Shown: piece by piece, positions 41,126 to 50,600 of the stretch
Layout: every line of letters begins with the position of its first letter
How positions within the stretch are numbered: position 1 is the first letter of the stretch
From: Streptomyces sp. SKN60
Lineage (GTDB): Bacteria > Actinomycetota > Actinomycetes > Streptomycetales > Streptomycetaceae
Direction: 5' to 3'
Assembly: GCF_026236535.1 (NCBI RefSeq)
Contig: NZ_JAHTMW010000031.1
Span: 1 to 64,000 of the forward strand
DNA length: 64,000 bases
Notes under the pieces: model-generated
The model's input: only the letters and a program-made list of their open reading frames with translations
Told to the model about the DNA's origin: nothing
Databases searched by the model: none
Program-made: the position numbers and the translations under genes

Positions 41126-41512
41126 ATGAACCGACCGTATGAGAGATCTGACGGGAGACCGGACGACCGGCGCGCCTCCGTCTTCCGGTTCGCGACCGAG
41201 CTCGTCGCCTGGGTGGCGACGCCGTGGGCGCTGGCCGGGACGTCGTGGCTCTTGGCCGTGGTCTCGATCGTCGTGCTGATCGGCCTGCCCACGGTCTTCG
41301 CCACGCCGGGCGACAAGGCGCAGGTGATGGTGCCGGCGCCGGGCGCGGTGACGATTCTGCTGGTGCTGCTCCAGCTGGTGGCCGCCGTGGTGTCGGCGTG
41401 GCTCGCGTGGCCGGTCTGGGCGGCGGTCGTCGTGTCCGTGCTGGCCGCGACGACGCTGGTGACGGAACTGCCGCGCTGGCGGTGGCTGCTGACGACGCCC
41501 CGGCGGGGCTGA
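41126..41512 (+). CDS. DUF2568/YrdB-like membrane protein
   Basis: 128 aa with four hydrophobic segments at about residues 22-42, 44-60, 72-92 and 94-112. The pattern ATELVAWVATPWALAG with WLLAVVSIVVLIGLPTVF is that of the YrdB/DUF2568 family, of unknown function. It is divergent from the SepF-like gene and followed by a strong hairpin. Confidence 0.75.
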   Translation: MNRPYERSDGRPDDRRASVFRFATELVAWVATPWALAGTSWLLAVVSIVVLIGLPTVFATPGDKAQVMVPAPGAVTILLVLLQLVAAVVSAWLAWPVWAAVVVSVLAATTLVTELPRWRWLLTTPRRG

Positions 41513-41528
41513 GGCCCGTACGCGCCGC

Positions 41529-41561
41529 GGCCCCCGGTCCGCAGAGCGAGGACCGGGGGCC
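41529..41561. terminator. bidirectional hairpin terminator
   Basis: GGCCCCCGGTCC and GGACCGGGGGCC form a perfect 12-bp stem with a 9-nt loop between two convergent genes (stops at 41512 and 41592). Placement supports termination from both sides. Confidence 0.85.
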
Positions 41562-41591
41562 GGGGGCCGGGTGCCGCTGGATCGAGAGGGG

Positions 41592-43646
41592 TTACGGGCA
41601 GCTGATGCGGATGTCGCCGGGGTCGGTGGTGCAGGAGTCGACGCCGTAGCCGCCGTTGGCGGTGTCGTTGGCGGAGACGCCGTCGGTGGTGGTGAGGCGG
41701 TCGTTGCCGTAGTAGCCGGTCAGGGTGTCGTTGCCCTGGTCACCGTTCAGGCTGTCGTCGCCGAAGCCGCCGTCGATGTTGTCGTTGCCGTAGCCGCCGT
41801 GGACGGTGTCGGCGCCGTAGCCGGCGCGGACGGTGTCGTTGCCGCCGAGCGCGCAGATCACGTCGTTGCCGTAGGTGCCGGTGAGGGTGTCCGTGCCGCT
41901 GGTGCCGACGATGGTGCAGCCGCGGGCGTTGTTGACCGACGTGGTCCCGGTGGCGGTGTTGTTGCCGGTGGCCGGGTCCTGCTCGGTGGCGCTCGCGGTG
42001 GCCGTCCGGGTGAGGGTGCCGGTGGTGCGGGGCTCGGCCGTGACGGTGACGGTGGCGCTCGCGCCGGCGGCGAGCGAGCCGAGGGCGCAGGTGGCGCCGG
42101 TCGCGGTGGTGGTGCAGCTGCCCTGGGAGGGGGTGGCGGAGGTCAGGGTCACGCCGGCGCCGGAGAGGGTGTCGGTGAGGGTGACGCCGGTGGCCGTGGC
42201 GGTGGAGCTCGCCGAGTTGGTGACGGTCACGGTGTACGTGGCGCGGTCGCCGATGCTGACGGTGGCGGGGCCGGTCTCGGTGACCGCCAGGTCGGCCTGC
42301 GGGGTCGGCGGCGGGGGCGGCGGGGTGTCGTCGCCGCCCTGGTAGCGGGCGAGGGCCAGGGCGTAGCCGGCGCCGTAACCGGCCGCGACGGTCTTGCCGT
42401 CGGGCTGGACGAGGACGGCGCGGGCCTCGTCGAAGTCGCCGAAGCCGGTGACCGCGAAGCCGTCGCCCGCGAAGCCGGTGTCGAGGGTGCCGTCGGGGTG
42501 GAAGCGGGCGACGCCGAAGTCGTTGGCCTCGGCGCTGTTCGGGTCGTCGGCGCGGCCCGCGACGACGATCTTGCCGTTGGTCTGGAGGGCGAGGGCGTTG
42601 GCGAAGCCGCCGTCGCCGGGGAAGGCGACCGAGGTGCGGCCGGCGGTGCCGAAGCCCGTGTCCGGGGTGCCGTCGGCGTTGTAGCGGACCAGGGCGGCTC
42701 CGGCGCCGCCGGAGCCGGCGGCGACGATCTTGCCGTCGGTCTGGACGGCGACGTCGTTGCCGAACTCGGTGCCGCCGAAGTCGGCGGTCACCATGCCGTC
42801 GCCGCTGAACGCGGTGTCGAGGCTGCCGTCGGGGTTGTAGCGGACGAGGCCGATGTCGAAGGCGGTGCTGCCGACGTAGCCGACGGACACGATCTTGCCG
42901 TCGGGCTGTACGGCCATGCGGCGGGCGATGCCGCCGGCGTCCTGCGGCGAGGCCGGGGTGAAGCCGGCGACGACGGCGCCGTCGCCGCCGAGGCTCGGGT
43001 CGAGGCTGCCGTCCTCGGTGAGGCGGACGAGCGCGAAGCCGCCGCCACCGCCCTTTCCGGCGGCGACGATCCGGCCGTCGGGCAGCAGGGCGACGTCGGC
43101 GCCGTCGGCGGAGCCGCCGAACTCCTGGACCCGGACGAGCCCGGCTTCGCCGAATCCGGCGTCGAGCGAACCGTCGGGGTTGTAGCGGGCCACCGAGAAG
43201 AAGCAGCAGCCGCCGCCCTCCTCGCCGAGGACTTCGGTGGTGCCGGCGACGACGATCTTGCCGTCCGGCTGGAGGGCGACGCCGTTGGCGGAGTGGGTGC
43301 CGCCGCCGAAGTCGCTGGTGGTGATGCCGTCGCCGGCGAAGGTGGGGTCGAGGGCGCCGCCCTCGTCGTAGCGGGCGAGGACGAATCCGGCCTCGCTGGT
43401 GCCGGCGACGACCAGTTTGCCGTCGGGCTGCCGGGCGATGTCGTGGCCTTCCGCGTAACCGGTCACGGGCGTCGTGACCCGCCCGTCGGTGCCGAAGGCG
43501 GGGTCCAGGTCTCCGGGTGCCGCGAGCGCGGCGCCGGGCAGCAAGAGGGCGGCCGCAAGACCGAACGCGACCAGGGCCGCGGCCCGGGTGGTGCCCGGTC
43601 GGCGGCGGCGCCGGTGCGCGGGCCTCGGGTGGGGGTGGGGGGTCAT
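41592..43646 (-). CDS. secreted delta-60 / DUF11 / RTX-like repeat protein
   Basis: 684 aa. A signal peptide follows a basic start (RRRRRPGTTRAAALVAFGLAAALLL, cleaved after ALAA). Residues about 45-420 hold seven or eight delta-60 repeats (LDPAFGTDG; VALQPDGKIVVAG; LARYDEGG), a beta-propeller-like array. A Pro-rich hinge leads to a DUF11 domain (about 430-560), then calcium-binding RTX-type nonapeptides (GGNDTV, GYGADTV, GGYGNDN, GGFGDDS). It is probably a surface or extracellular protein; function unknown. A C-terminal Cys pair may close the RTX roll. Confidence 0.85.
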   Translation of the reverse strand: MTPHPHPRPAHRRRRRPGTTRAAALVAFGLAAALLLPGAALAAPGDLDPAFGTDGRVTTPVTGYAEGHDIARQPDGKLVVAGTSEAGFVLARYDEGGALDPTFAGDGITTSDFGGGTHSANGVALQPDGKIVVAGTTEVLGEEGGGCCFFSVARYNPDGSLDAGFGEAGLVRVQEFGGSADGADVALLPDGRIVAAGKGGGGGFALVRLTEDGSLDPSLGGDGAVVAGFTPASPQDAGGIARRMAVQPDGKIVSVGYVGSTAFDIGLVRYNPDGSLDTAFSGDGMVTADFGGTEFGNDVAVQTDGKIVAAGSGGAGAALVRYNADGTPDTGFGTAGRTSVAFPGDGGFANALALQTNGKIVVAGRADDPNSAEANDFGVARFHPDGTLDTGFAGDGFAVTGFGDFDEARAVLVQPDGKTVAAGYGAGYALALARYQGGDDTPPPPPPTPQADLAVTETGPATVSIGDRATYTVTVTNSASSTATATGVTLTDTLSGAGVTLTSATPSQGSCTTTATGATCALGSLAAGASATVTVTAEPRTTGTLTRTATASATEQDPATGNNTATGTTSVNNARGCTIVGTSGTDTLTGTYGNDVICALGGNDTVRAGYGADTVHGGYGNDNIDGGFGDDSLNGDQGNDTLTGYYGNDRLTTTDGVSANDTANGGYGVDSCTTDPGDIRISCP

Positions 43647-43848
43647 GCGGGTACGAACCTCCGTCTCGCGGGGAACGGGGAAGCACCCACACCTTCCTGA
43701 CTCGCCCTCCCCCGCACCCGCGGCCGTGCCGCGCTGCGTCCCACTGGCCCCGCCGTTCCACTCCCGAGAGGGAGCGCGCGAAACCCCCGCCCGCGCCAGC
43801 CAGGCAGGCGACGCGGCGGGGGCGAAGGCGCCCCGAAGGCGAAGGTGC

Positions 43849-45387
43849 TCAGACGCCGAGGCGGCGGGTGAGCGGACGGCGCAGGAGCAGCAGGACCGTG
43901 CCCGTGACGAGGGCCGCGGCGGCGAGGCCGAGGAAGAAGCCGGGGCCGGGGACCTGATCCCCGGACGCCTTCAGGGCGTTGGCGCCGATGCCGCCGCCGA
44001 GCGCGCCGGAGAGCCAGAACAGGCCCACCATCTGGCTGACGAAGGTCGCCGGGGCGATGGCCGTGGAGGCGCTCATGCCGACCGGGCCGAAGGAGACCTC
44101 GCCGGCGGCGAGCAGCAGGAAGGCGACGAGGAGCCAGAGCGGCGACACCTGGGCGCCGCCCGCGGCGAGCCCGGCGGCGGAGGCCATCACCAGGTAGGCG
44201 GCGGCCACGGCGCCCATGCCGACGGCGTACTTGGTGGCCGTCGAGAGCCGGTCGCCGGCCCGGGTCCACAGCCAGGCGAAGACCGGGGCGAGGACCAGGA
44301 CGAAGAACGGGATCGCCGACTGGAACCAGCTGGCGGGCAGCGTGCGGCCGAACACCTCGCGGTCGGTGGCGTGCTTGGCGAACAGCGAGAAGGCGGACCC
44401 GGCCTGCAGAAACAGCGCCCAGAACACCGACGAGACCAGGAACAGCCAGATGTACGTACGGACCCGGATGCGCTCCACGGCCGTCAGGACCGGGTTGCGC
44501 AGCAGCCGCCAGAAGCAGATCGCCGGGGACGCCACGGCCAACAGGCCGACCAGGATCATGACATGGGGCAGCCGGAAGGCGCCGAGGGCGATGTCGGTGC
44601 CGTACGCGAGGACGACCACGGCGACGGCGGCGAGCGCGACCCGCAGCACCCGGGTGCGTTCGGCGGGCGTCGCGGCGCGCTCCGGCGTACGGCCGACCTC
44701 GCCGAAGTGCCGCAGGCCGCGGGCGTACTGGAGCAGCCCGGCCCCCATGCCGAGGGCGGCGACGCCGAAGCCGAGGTGCCAGTTGACGCCCTCGCCGAGC
44801 AGGCCCACGACGATCGGCGAGATCAGGGCGCTGACCTGGACGCTCATGTAGAAGAGGGCGAAGCCGGCGTCGCGCCCGGCTCGGTCCTCGCGGTCGTAGA
44901 ACGCGCTGAGCAGCCCGGCCATGTTGGGCTTGAGCAGTCCGGTGCCGCAGGCGACGAGCAGCAGTCCGGGGTAGACGGAGCCGGTGACGGGCACGGCCAT
45001 GGTCAGATGGCCGAGGGCGATGAGGACCCCGCCGTACAGGACGGCCCGCTGGGCGCCGAGGACGCGGTCGCCGATCCAGCCGCCCGGCAGGGAGGACAGG
45101 AACACGGCCGCCATGTAGGCGCCGAAGAGGATGCCGGCGTCGCCCGCGGCGAGGCCGAGGCCGCCGCGCGCGGTGCCCTCCGTCGCGTACAGGACGAGGA
45201 TCGCGGTCATCCCGTAGAAGCTGAACCGCTCCCAGACGTCGGTGAGGAAGAGCGTGGTGAACCAGCGCGGCCGGCCGGGCAGGACGGAGCGGCGGGCGGG
45301 GCGGGTCGCCGCCGGGCCGGGGACGGGGGCGGTGCTGGTCTCCTGGACCCGCTCGCCGGTGGCGGGCGGTCTGATCGGGGCGGCCAT
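43849..45387 (-). CDS. POT-family proton-dependent peptide transporter
   Basis: 512 aa with 12-14 membrane helices. The POT signature is complete: DVWERFSFYGMTAILVLY near residue 47, then GAYMAAVFLSSLPGGWIGDR, and GLLKPNMAGLLSAFYD. These transporters import di- and tripeptides with protons. ATG 45387 is preceded by AGGGAGGAA. The 450-bp upstream region holds two strong hairpins. Confidence 0.9.
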   Translation of the reverse strand: MAAPIRPPATGERVQETSTAPVPGPAATRPARRSVLPGRPRWFTTLFLTDVWERFSFYGMTAILVLYATEGTARGGLGLAAGDAGILFGAYMAAVFLSSLPGGWIGDRVLGAQRAVLYGGVLIALGHLTMAVPVTGSVYPGLLLVACGTGLLKPNMAGLLSAFYDREDRAGRDAGFALFYMSVQVSALISPIVVGLLGEGVNWHLGFGVAALGMGAGLLQYARGLRHFGEVGRTPERAATPAERTRVLRVALAAVAVVVLAYGTDIALGAFRLPHVMILVGLLAVASPAICFWRLLRNPVLTAVERIRVRTYIWLFLVSSVFWALFLQAGSAFSLFAKHATDREVFGRTLPASWFQSAIPFFVLVLAPVFAWLWTRAGDRLSTATKYAVGMGAVAAAYLVMASAAGLAAGGAQVSPLWLLVAFLLLAAGEVSFGPVGMSASTAIAPATFVSQMVGLFWLSGALGGGIGANALKASGDQVPGPGFFLGLAAAALVTGTVLLLLRRPLTRRLGV

Positions 45388-45512
45388 GGGTTCCTCCCTG
45401 CGGACGCGGATGTCTCGGACGGTCGCCCGCCGAATCTGGCCGCGCCGGTTCGGGGACGGCTCGAGGATCGCTCGCGGGAGCGCGTACGAGACGGGGCGGG
45501 AGGAGGAAAGGG

Positions 45513-45548
45513 CGCGGCGCCCGGCCGGGGGAGGTACCGGGCGCCGCG
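45513..45548 (-). terminator. hairpin in the transporter leader
   Basis: CGCGGCGCCCGG and CCGGGCGCCGCG form a perfect 12-bp stem with a 12-nt loop, 126 bp upstream of the transporter ATG. It could end read-through from the oxidase gene or attenuate the transporter. Confidence 0.55.
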
Positions 45549-45595
45549 GTTCGAGGGGGCGGGCCGTCGCGCAGGGGTCGCAGGTTCCCGCGGCG

Positions 45596-45625
45596 CCGGG
45601 GGCCGGGCCGCACCCCGGCCCCCGG
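45596..45625 (-). terminator. hairpin downstream of the multicopper oxidase
   Basis: CCGGGGGCCGGG and CCCGGCCCCCGG form a 12-bp stem with a 6-nt loop, about 215 bp after the oxidase stop. It is the first strong hairpin met by transcripts leaving the oxidase gene. Confidence 0.6.
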
Positions 45626-45840
45626 GGAGCCGGTCCTGCCCCGGGCGGATTCCCGAGGGCGCCCGGAGGAGCGCGTCCTTGCGAACCCGGCCCGAGGGCG
45701 ACCCGGCGCACGCGCCGGAAGCCGTCTCCCTCTCAAGGGGAAGGAAACCGGGCCGCCCTCGGAGCCCGCTCGGGTCCGGCTCGCTCGGGTCCGGCTCGCC
45801 CGCGGAGAGGCCGGCACCGGGGCGCCGGCCCGCCGACGTA

Positions 45841-48000
45841 CTAGTCGGGGCGGTTGCCGTTCTTGCCGCCGACCGTGTACGGGGTGGTGACGTTCTCGTA
45901 GGCGAGGTGCATGACCATGCCGAGCTGGGCGTGGGTGAAGTTGTGGCAGTGGTCCATCCAGATGCCGGGGTTGTCGGCCTTGAAGGCGATCTCCCAGGCC
46001 TCGCCCGGGCGGACCAGGACGGTGTCCTGCCAGATCGGGCTGCCGGTCACCGGCTTGCCGTCCTTGCTGAGGACGAGGACGTGGTGCCCGTGCAGATGCA
46101 TGGGGTGGTCCTCCTGGCCGCGGTTGAGGAAGCGGACGCGGATCGTCTCGCCCTCCTTGACCATGAGCATCGGGGCGTCGGGGAAGACCTTGCCGTTGAT
46201 GGTCATGCGGAGCGCGAAGCCGCCGTCGTAGAAGCCCAGCCACTCGTCGAGGGTCAGGTCGAAGGTGCGGTCGAAGCGGCTGTTCGCGTCGAACGGCTGG
46301 GCTGCCGGCTTGCCGTACGAGGTCTTGTCGAACTCCGGTCCGTCGAAGCGCGGTTCGAGGCTGCCCCGGCCGTCGGCGGAGAAGGCGATGCCCGCGTTCG
46401 GGGCGTCCTCGGCGGCCAGTCGGACCGGGGTGTTCGGCATGGTGAACTCGACGTCGAGGCGTCCGGCGCCGGCGACCACGAGGCGCCGGCCGGTCAGTTC
46501 ACCGGGTTCGTTGATGTCCATGCCGTCGATCGCGGTGACCTTGTACGGGACGCCGGTCAGGGTGAACGTCCTGGTCAGGATGTCGCTGTTGACGAGCCGC
46601 AGGCGCATCTTCTGCCCAGGGCGGGCGGTGCGGCGGTCCAGGGTGTCGGAGGTGCCGAGGGCGAGCGTGTCGCCCTGCGAGGTCTCCCAGGAGTGGGCCT
46701 GGACGGTGACGTCCTGGTCGACCGGGCGGGTCTGCTCGGCCGGGTCGATGATCATCGGGCCGAAGAGGCCGCGCTGCACCTGCTCGGAGGAGGACTGGTG
46801 CGAGTGGTACCAGAAGGTGCCGCGTTCCTTGACGCGGAACCGGTAGGTGTACGTGCCGCCCGGGGCCACGGCGTCCTGGGTGACACCGGCGACGCCGTCC
46901 TCGCCGTTGGGGACGTCGAGGCCGTGCCAGTGGGTGCTGACCGGGGTGTCCTTGAGCTTGTTGACCAGGGTGATCTCGACGAGCTCGCCCTGCTTCATGC
47001 GCAGTTCGGGGCCGGGGATCTGGCCGTTGAACGTCCAGGCGTCGACCGTGCGGCCCGAGGACAGCTTGAGCTCGGCCTCCTGCGCGGTGAGGGTGAACCG
47101 GCGGTCCGGGGTGCCGGTCTTGGGGCCCTTGAGCGAGTCCACGCCGACGGGCTTGGCGGCGGGCGTGCCGGCCGCGTGGCCGGTGCCGTGCGTGCCCGTG
47201 GTGCCGAGTGCGTTGGTGGCGGCGGACCCGTGCCCGGCGTGGTCGGCGTGTCCGGCGTCTCCGCCGTGGCCCGAGTGGTCGGCGGCGAACGTCGTCCCGC
47301 CGCCGTAGTCCATCGTGCCCTTCATCATGGAGAAGGTCTCGGGGAAGCGGCTGCGCTGCGATTCGAGGGTGACCAGGGCGCCGAGCACGCCGAGGATCAC
47401 GACGGTGGTGCCGAGGCGGACCGCGACGCGCCGGCCGCGGGTGCGCTGCGGGGCGGTGGTCCGGCCGGTCAGCCGGTCCGCCCGGCGGCGGTTGCGGAAC
47501 ACCAGCCAGCCGGCGAAGGCCACCAGGATCAGGCCGTAGACCAGGTAGTTGAGCGCGGCGGAACGGTCCGGCGGCAGGAACTTCTCGAAGAAGCCGCCGG
47601 CCGCGCCGAAGGCCGCGAGCTGCGGCGGGACGGCGATCCGCGGCGCGGCCAGGGCCGTGGGCTCCTCGGGGCCGCTGCGGCGGGCCGCCGACCACACCCT
47701 CGGCAGGCTGAGCACCAGGGTGGCGAGGACGCCGGGCAGGAGCAGCAGCAGGGTGGTGATGGCGCGCCGGTCACCGACCAGGGCCCAGTTGAGGCCGGCC
47801 ATCTGGGAGAAGAGCAGCAGCCGCCCGGCGGCGAGCAGTAAACCGAGCAGGAGGAACGGGACGGCGATCCGGGCCCCGCGGCGCAGCCGCCGCGTGTCCG
47901 GGCGGGTGGCGAGCCGCCGGACGGTGAGCGCGGCCAACAGCCAGACCGGGAAGAGGATCAGCGAGACGAGAAAATCGAAGATGGCGAGATTGGAATACAT
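45841..48000 (-). CDS. membrane-anchored multicopper oxidase
   Basis: 719 aa. Five or so membrane helices occupy residues 5-100, 145-165 and 198-215. A His/Gly-rich linker (DHSGHGGDAGHADHAGHG, about 245-262) could bind copper. Two or three cupredoxin domains follow with all copper motifs: HWHG, FWYHSHQ, HPMHLHGHH and HCHNFTHAQLGM (His-Cys-His plus axial Met). It probably oxidises copper or organic substrates outside the membrane. The N-terminal membrane domain is unusual for the family and may handle electrons or copper. Confidence 0.88.
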   Translation of the reverse strand: MYSNLAIFDFLVSLILFPVWLLAALTVRRLATRPDTRRLRRGARIAVPFLLLGLLLAAGRLLLFSQMAGLNWALVGDRRAITTLLLLLPGVLATLVLSLPRVWSAARRSGPEEPTALAAPRIAVPPQLAAFGAAGGFFEKFLPPDRSAALNYLVYGLILVAFAGWLVFRNRRRADRLTGRTTAPQRTRGRRVAVRLGTTVVILGVLGALVTLESQRSRFPETFSMMKGTMDYGGGTTFAADHSGHGGDAGHADHAGHGSAATNALGTTGTHGTGHAAGTPAAKPVGVDSLKGPKTGTPDRRFTLTAQEAELKLSSGRTVDAWTFNGQIPGPELRMKQGELVEITLVNKLKDTPVSTHWHGLDVPNGEDGVAGVTQDAVAPGGTYTYRFRVKERGTFWYHSHQSSSEQVQRGLFGPMIIDPAEQTRPVDQDVTVQAHSWETSQGDTLALGTSDTLDRRTARPGQKMRLRLVNSDILTRTFTLTGVPYKVTAIDGMDINEPGELTGRRLVVAGAGRLDVEFTMPNTPVRLAAEDAPNAGIAFSADGRGSLEPRFDGPEFDKTSYGKPAAQPFDANSRFDRTFDLTLDEWLGFYDGGFALRMTINGKVFPDAPMLMVKEGETIRVRFLNRGQEDHPMHLHGHHVLVLSKDGKPVTGSPIWQDTVLVRPGEAWEIAFKADNPGIWMDHCHNFTHAQLGMVMHLAYENVTTPYTVGGKNGNRPD

Positions 48001-48103
48001 TCCTTGCTCCGATCAGCGGGACGAGCCCGGGGCGCTCACGGCCCTCGGGCAGGTCCCTCGACGGGTGGGGTGGTGACGGGACGTCAGGTCCGGTCGACGG
48101 CCG

Positions 48104-48727
48104 TCAGGCCCGGTCGACGGTCAGGGCGCTGGCGCCGCCGAGCACCTCGATGTCGTAGCGGTCCTCGGAGGTCTCGTAGGTCGGTCCGGCGAAGGTGGCC
48201 CCGCCGCCGGCGGCGCCGAGGTGCTGGGCGTCGAAGGTGAGCTGGGAGACCCCGCCGTGGACGGCGATCCGGGCGGCGACGTCCTGGGGGCGGCGCAGGC
48301 TGACGTTGCTGACGCCGCCGGCGACCCGGATGCGCACGGTGCCGCGCGGCCGGGGCAGCGAGACGGAGACGTGGCTGGCGCCGCTGCCGAGGTCGAGCCG
48401 GGTGAGGACCAGGCCGGACAGGTCGGCGGTGAGCCGTCCGGTGCCGCCGTCGACCTCGATCGCCCAGGCAACGGTGGGGTGGAGGGTGAGGCTGCCGCTG
48501 TGCCGGCGGACGGAGAAGGGGTGCAGCCGGCGCGGGTAGCGGACGGTGACGACGCCGCCGGTGGTGTCGATCTCCGGTACGAGACCGGAGAAGCTGCCCT
48601 GGTAGAGGTGGTCGCTGTCCTTGGGCTCGGCGGCGAGGGTGAGTTCGGACGCGCCGCCGACGAACTTGAGCAGTCCGGTGGTGGTCGCGCCGAGCGCGTC
48701 GCTGAAGGTCTTCTCCTGAGTGGTCAT
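48104..48727 (-). CDS. beta-solenoid-like protein (DUF4097-type)
   Basis: 207 aa of regular short beta strands with recurring GGAS-x-L-T or GG-V-x-x-V turns (FVGGASELTLAA; VAGGVSNVSLRRP; VHGGVSQLTFDA; LGGASALTVDRA). This periodic right-handed solenoid look is that of DUF4097/LiaF-like putative adhesins. No signal peptide is seen, so the protein is probably cytoplasmic. Function unknown. Confidence 0.65.
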   Translation of the reverse strand: MTTQEKTFSDALGATTTGLLKFVGGASELTLAAEPKDSDHLYQGSFSGLVPEIDTTGGVVTVRYPRRLHPFSVRRHSGSLTLHPTVAWAIEVDGGTGRLTADLSGLVLTRLDLGSGASHVSVSLPRPRGTVRIRVAGGVSNVSLRRPQDVAARIAVHGGVSQLTFDAQHLGAAGGGATFAGPTYETSEDRYDIEVLGGASALTVDRA

Positions 48728-48812
48728 CGGTCATTCCTTCCGTTCGTGCGGTTCACGCATCTGTTGCTGGTGGTGCCGGTGGTACGCGTGGTACGGGTGT
48801 GTCGGTTACGGC

Positions 48813-50486
48813 TCAGGCGCCCGGGGCGCGGTCGAGGACCTGGGCCAGGACCTCTTCGAGCCGGGCCTGGGGCTCGGCGGCGGCGCCGGGCGAGCGCCAG
48901 GCCACAAAGCCGTCGGGGCGCACGAGCACCGCGCCGTCGGCGTCCACCCCGTAACGGGAGGCCCAGTCCCCCGCCGGGTCGGCGACGAACTCACCGCCGA
49001 TCCGGTAGACGTCGAGATCGATGCCGAGCCGCTGCGCGGCCGGTCCCGCGGCGTGCTCCCAGCCGCTGCCCTCGGGGCCGGTGAGGAGCACCGGCGCCTC
49101 GCCGAACAGGTCGAGGGTCGACAGTTCCTTGCCGCGGCAGCGCACGGTGGTGTGCGGGGCGCGGGTGCCGGGCCGGCCGAGCACGCGCGGGTCGAGCGCG
49201 GGCGGCAGCGCCGCCTCGGCGTCCGAGGCGTCCGAGGCGTCCCCGGTGTCGGTGCCCTCCGGGAGCAGGGCGCCGGCCGGGTAGAGCTGGCCGAGGATGG
49301 CCGCCGCGTAGCTGGGCCGGCCGTCGTCGTCCTGGTCGTGCGAGCGCTCCTGGAGTTCGGCGAGCGCGTAGTCGATGGTGAAGCGGGCGACGGGGCGGCG
49401 CTCGGCCTCGTACGAGTCGAGCAGCGCGGGTCCGGCCGTGCGCTGCAGGACCGCGGCGAGCTTCCAGGCGAGGTTGTCGGCGTCCTGGATGCCGGTCGCG
49501 GCGCCGAAGGCGCCGGTGGGCGGCATGGTGTGGGCGGCGTCGCCGACCAGGAGGACCCGGCCCGCGCGGTAGCGCTCGGCCAGCCCGGCGGAGATCTCGA
49601 AGCCGAGGATCTTCTGCCCGGTCTTCTCGACCTGGACCTCCAGGCCCTCGACGGCGAGGTCGGGCACGCCGATGGCGGCGCGGATGGCCTCGACGCAGCG
49701 GGCCTCGTCGAAGTCCTCGATGCGCTCGCCGCGCTCGGGGTGGTAGGGGGTGTAGAAGACCCAGCGGGAGCCGTCGAGCGGCATGAGCAGGGTGCCGGTG
49801 TCGGGCTGGTCGAAGTAGCCGAGGCCGAGGTCGCGGCCGCGCAGCGGCTCGGTGAGGTCGGCCTTGAAGACCACGCTGACGGTGTGGATCAGGGTGCCGG
49901 GGCCCTCGACGGCGATGCCGGCGGCCTCGCGCACGGCGCTGCGGACGCCGTCGGCGCCGATCAGGTACTGGGTGCGGACGGTCGACTCGGCGCCGGTCGT
50001 GGTGTCACGGAGGGTTGCGGTGACACCGTCCGCGTCCTGCTCGAAGCCGACGAGCTCGGTGGACCAGCGCAGCTCCGCGCCGAGCTCGGCGGCGCGGCGG
50101 GCGACGACCCGCTCCAGCTTGTCCTGGTCGATGGAGCACCAGGTGCAGGGGGTGACCTCGGAGGTGAGCTCGGGGGCCTCGTCCTGCATGGGCGCGGAGA
50201 ACATCTCCGGGCCGGCCAGGGTCTCGGCGCGGACCATCAGCTTCTCGCTGAGCTCGGAGGTGAGGGAGCGGTCCGCGAAGATCTCCTCCTCCAGGCCGGT
50301 GGCCCGGAAGACCTCGACGGTGCGCGGGTTGAGGATCCGGGCGCGCGGGTGGCCGAGGGCGTCGGGGTGGCGCTCGACGAGCAGCGGCCGGATGCCCCGG
50401 CGGGCCAGGAACAGCGCGGTCGAAAGGCCGACCACGGCGCCGCCGACGATGAGAACGGGCGTCTGCTCGGTGGGAGCGGGTGTCAT
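48813..50486 (-). CDS. FAD-dependent aromatic hydroxylase (polyketide type)
   Basis: 557 aa class A flavoprotein monooxygenase of the PheA/TfdB group. The dinucleotide fold is VLIVGGAVVGLSTALFLARRG, the middle motif GADGVRSAVRE, and the FAD ribityl motif GDAAHTMPPTGAFGAATGIQDADNLAWKLA. A C-terminal thioredoxin-like domain completes the length, as in hydroxylases of anthracycline, tetracycline and xanthone pathways. It should hydroxylate or cleave an aromatic polyketide ring. It is the leftmost recognisable gene of the biosynthetic cluster and lies downstream of the MFS exporter on the same strand. Confidence 0.85.
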   Translation of the reverse strand: MTPAPTEQTPVLIVGGAVVGLSTALFLARRGIRPLLVERHPDALGHPRARILNPRTVEVFRATGLEEEIFADRSLTSELSEKLMVRAETLAGPEMFSAPMQDEAPELTSEVTPCTWCSIDQDKLERVVARRAAELGAELRWSTELVGFEQDADGVTATLRDTTTGAESTVRTQYLIGADGVRSAVREAAGIAVEGPGTLIHTVSVVFKADLTEPLRGRDLGLGYFDQPDTGTLLMPLDGSRWVFYTPYHPERGERIEDFDEARCVEAIRAAIGVPDLAVEGLEVQVEKTGQKILGFEISAGLAERYRAGRVLLVGDAAHTMPPTGAFGAATGIQDADNLAWKLAAVLQRTAGPALLDSYEAERRPVARFTIDYALAELQERSHDQDDDGRPSYAAAILGQLYPAGALLPEGTDTGDASDASDAEAALPPALDPRVLGRPGTRAPHTTVRCRGKELSTLDLFGEAPVLLTGPEGSGWEHAAGPAAQRLGIDLDVYRIGGEFVADPAGDWASRYGVDADGAVLVRPDGFVAWRSPGAAAEPQARLEEVLAQVLDRAPGA

Positions 50487-50600
50487 GGGTACCTCTCCGT
50501 TCGGGACGTTCGGTCAGGTGCGGGGCGGGGGGGGGGGCGGTGCGGTGCGGGCCGGTGGCCCGGTCCGCCCGGACGGCCGCCGCCTGCTCGCGGCCGTCCG

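Larger units (their letters stand above)
45388..45840. other. 453-bp intergenic region
   Basis: Between the multicopper oxidase stop and the peptide transporter start, both on the minus strand. It contains two large hairpins (annotated separately), a 15-bp direct duplication (TCGGGTCCGGCTCGC at about 45770-45799) and presumably the transporter promoter. The reading frames through it have no ribosome site and no convincing protein. Confidence 0.5.

Noticed and set aside
41513..43646. CRISPR-like array in the repeated region of the delta-60 protein
   Set aside because: The repeats are degenerate, codon-periodic and encode protein repeats; there are no unique spacers.
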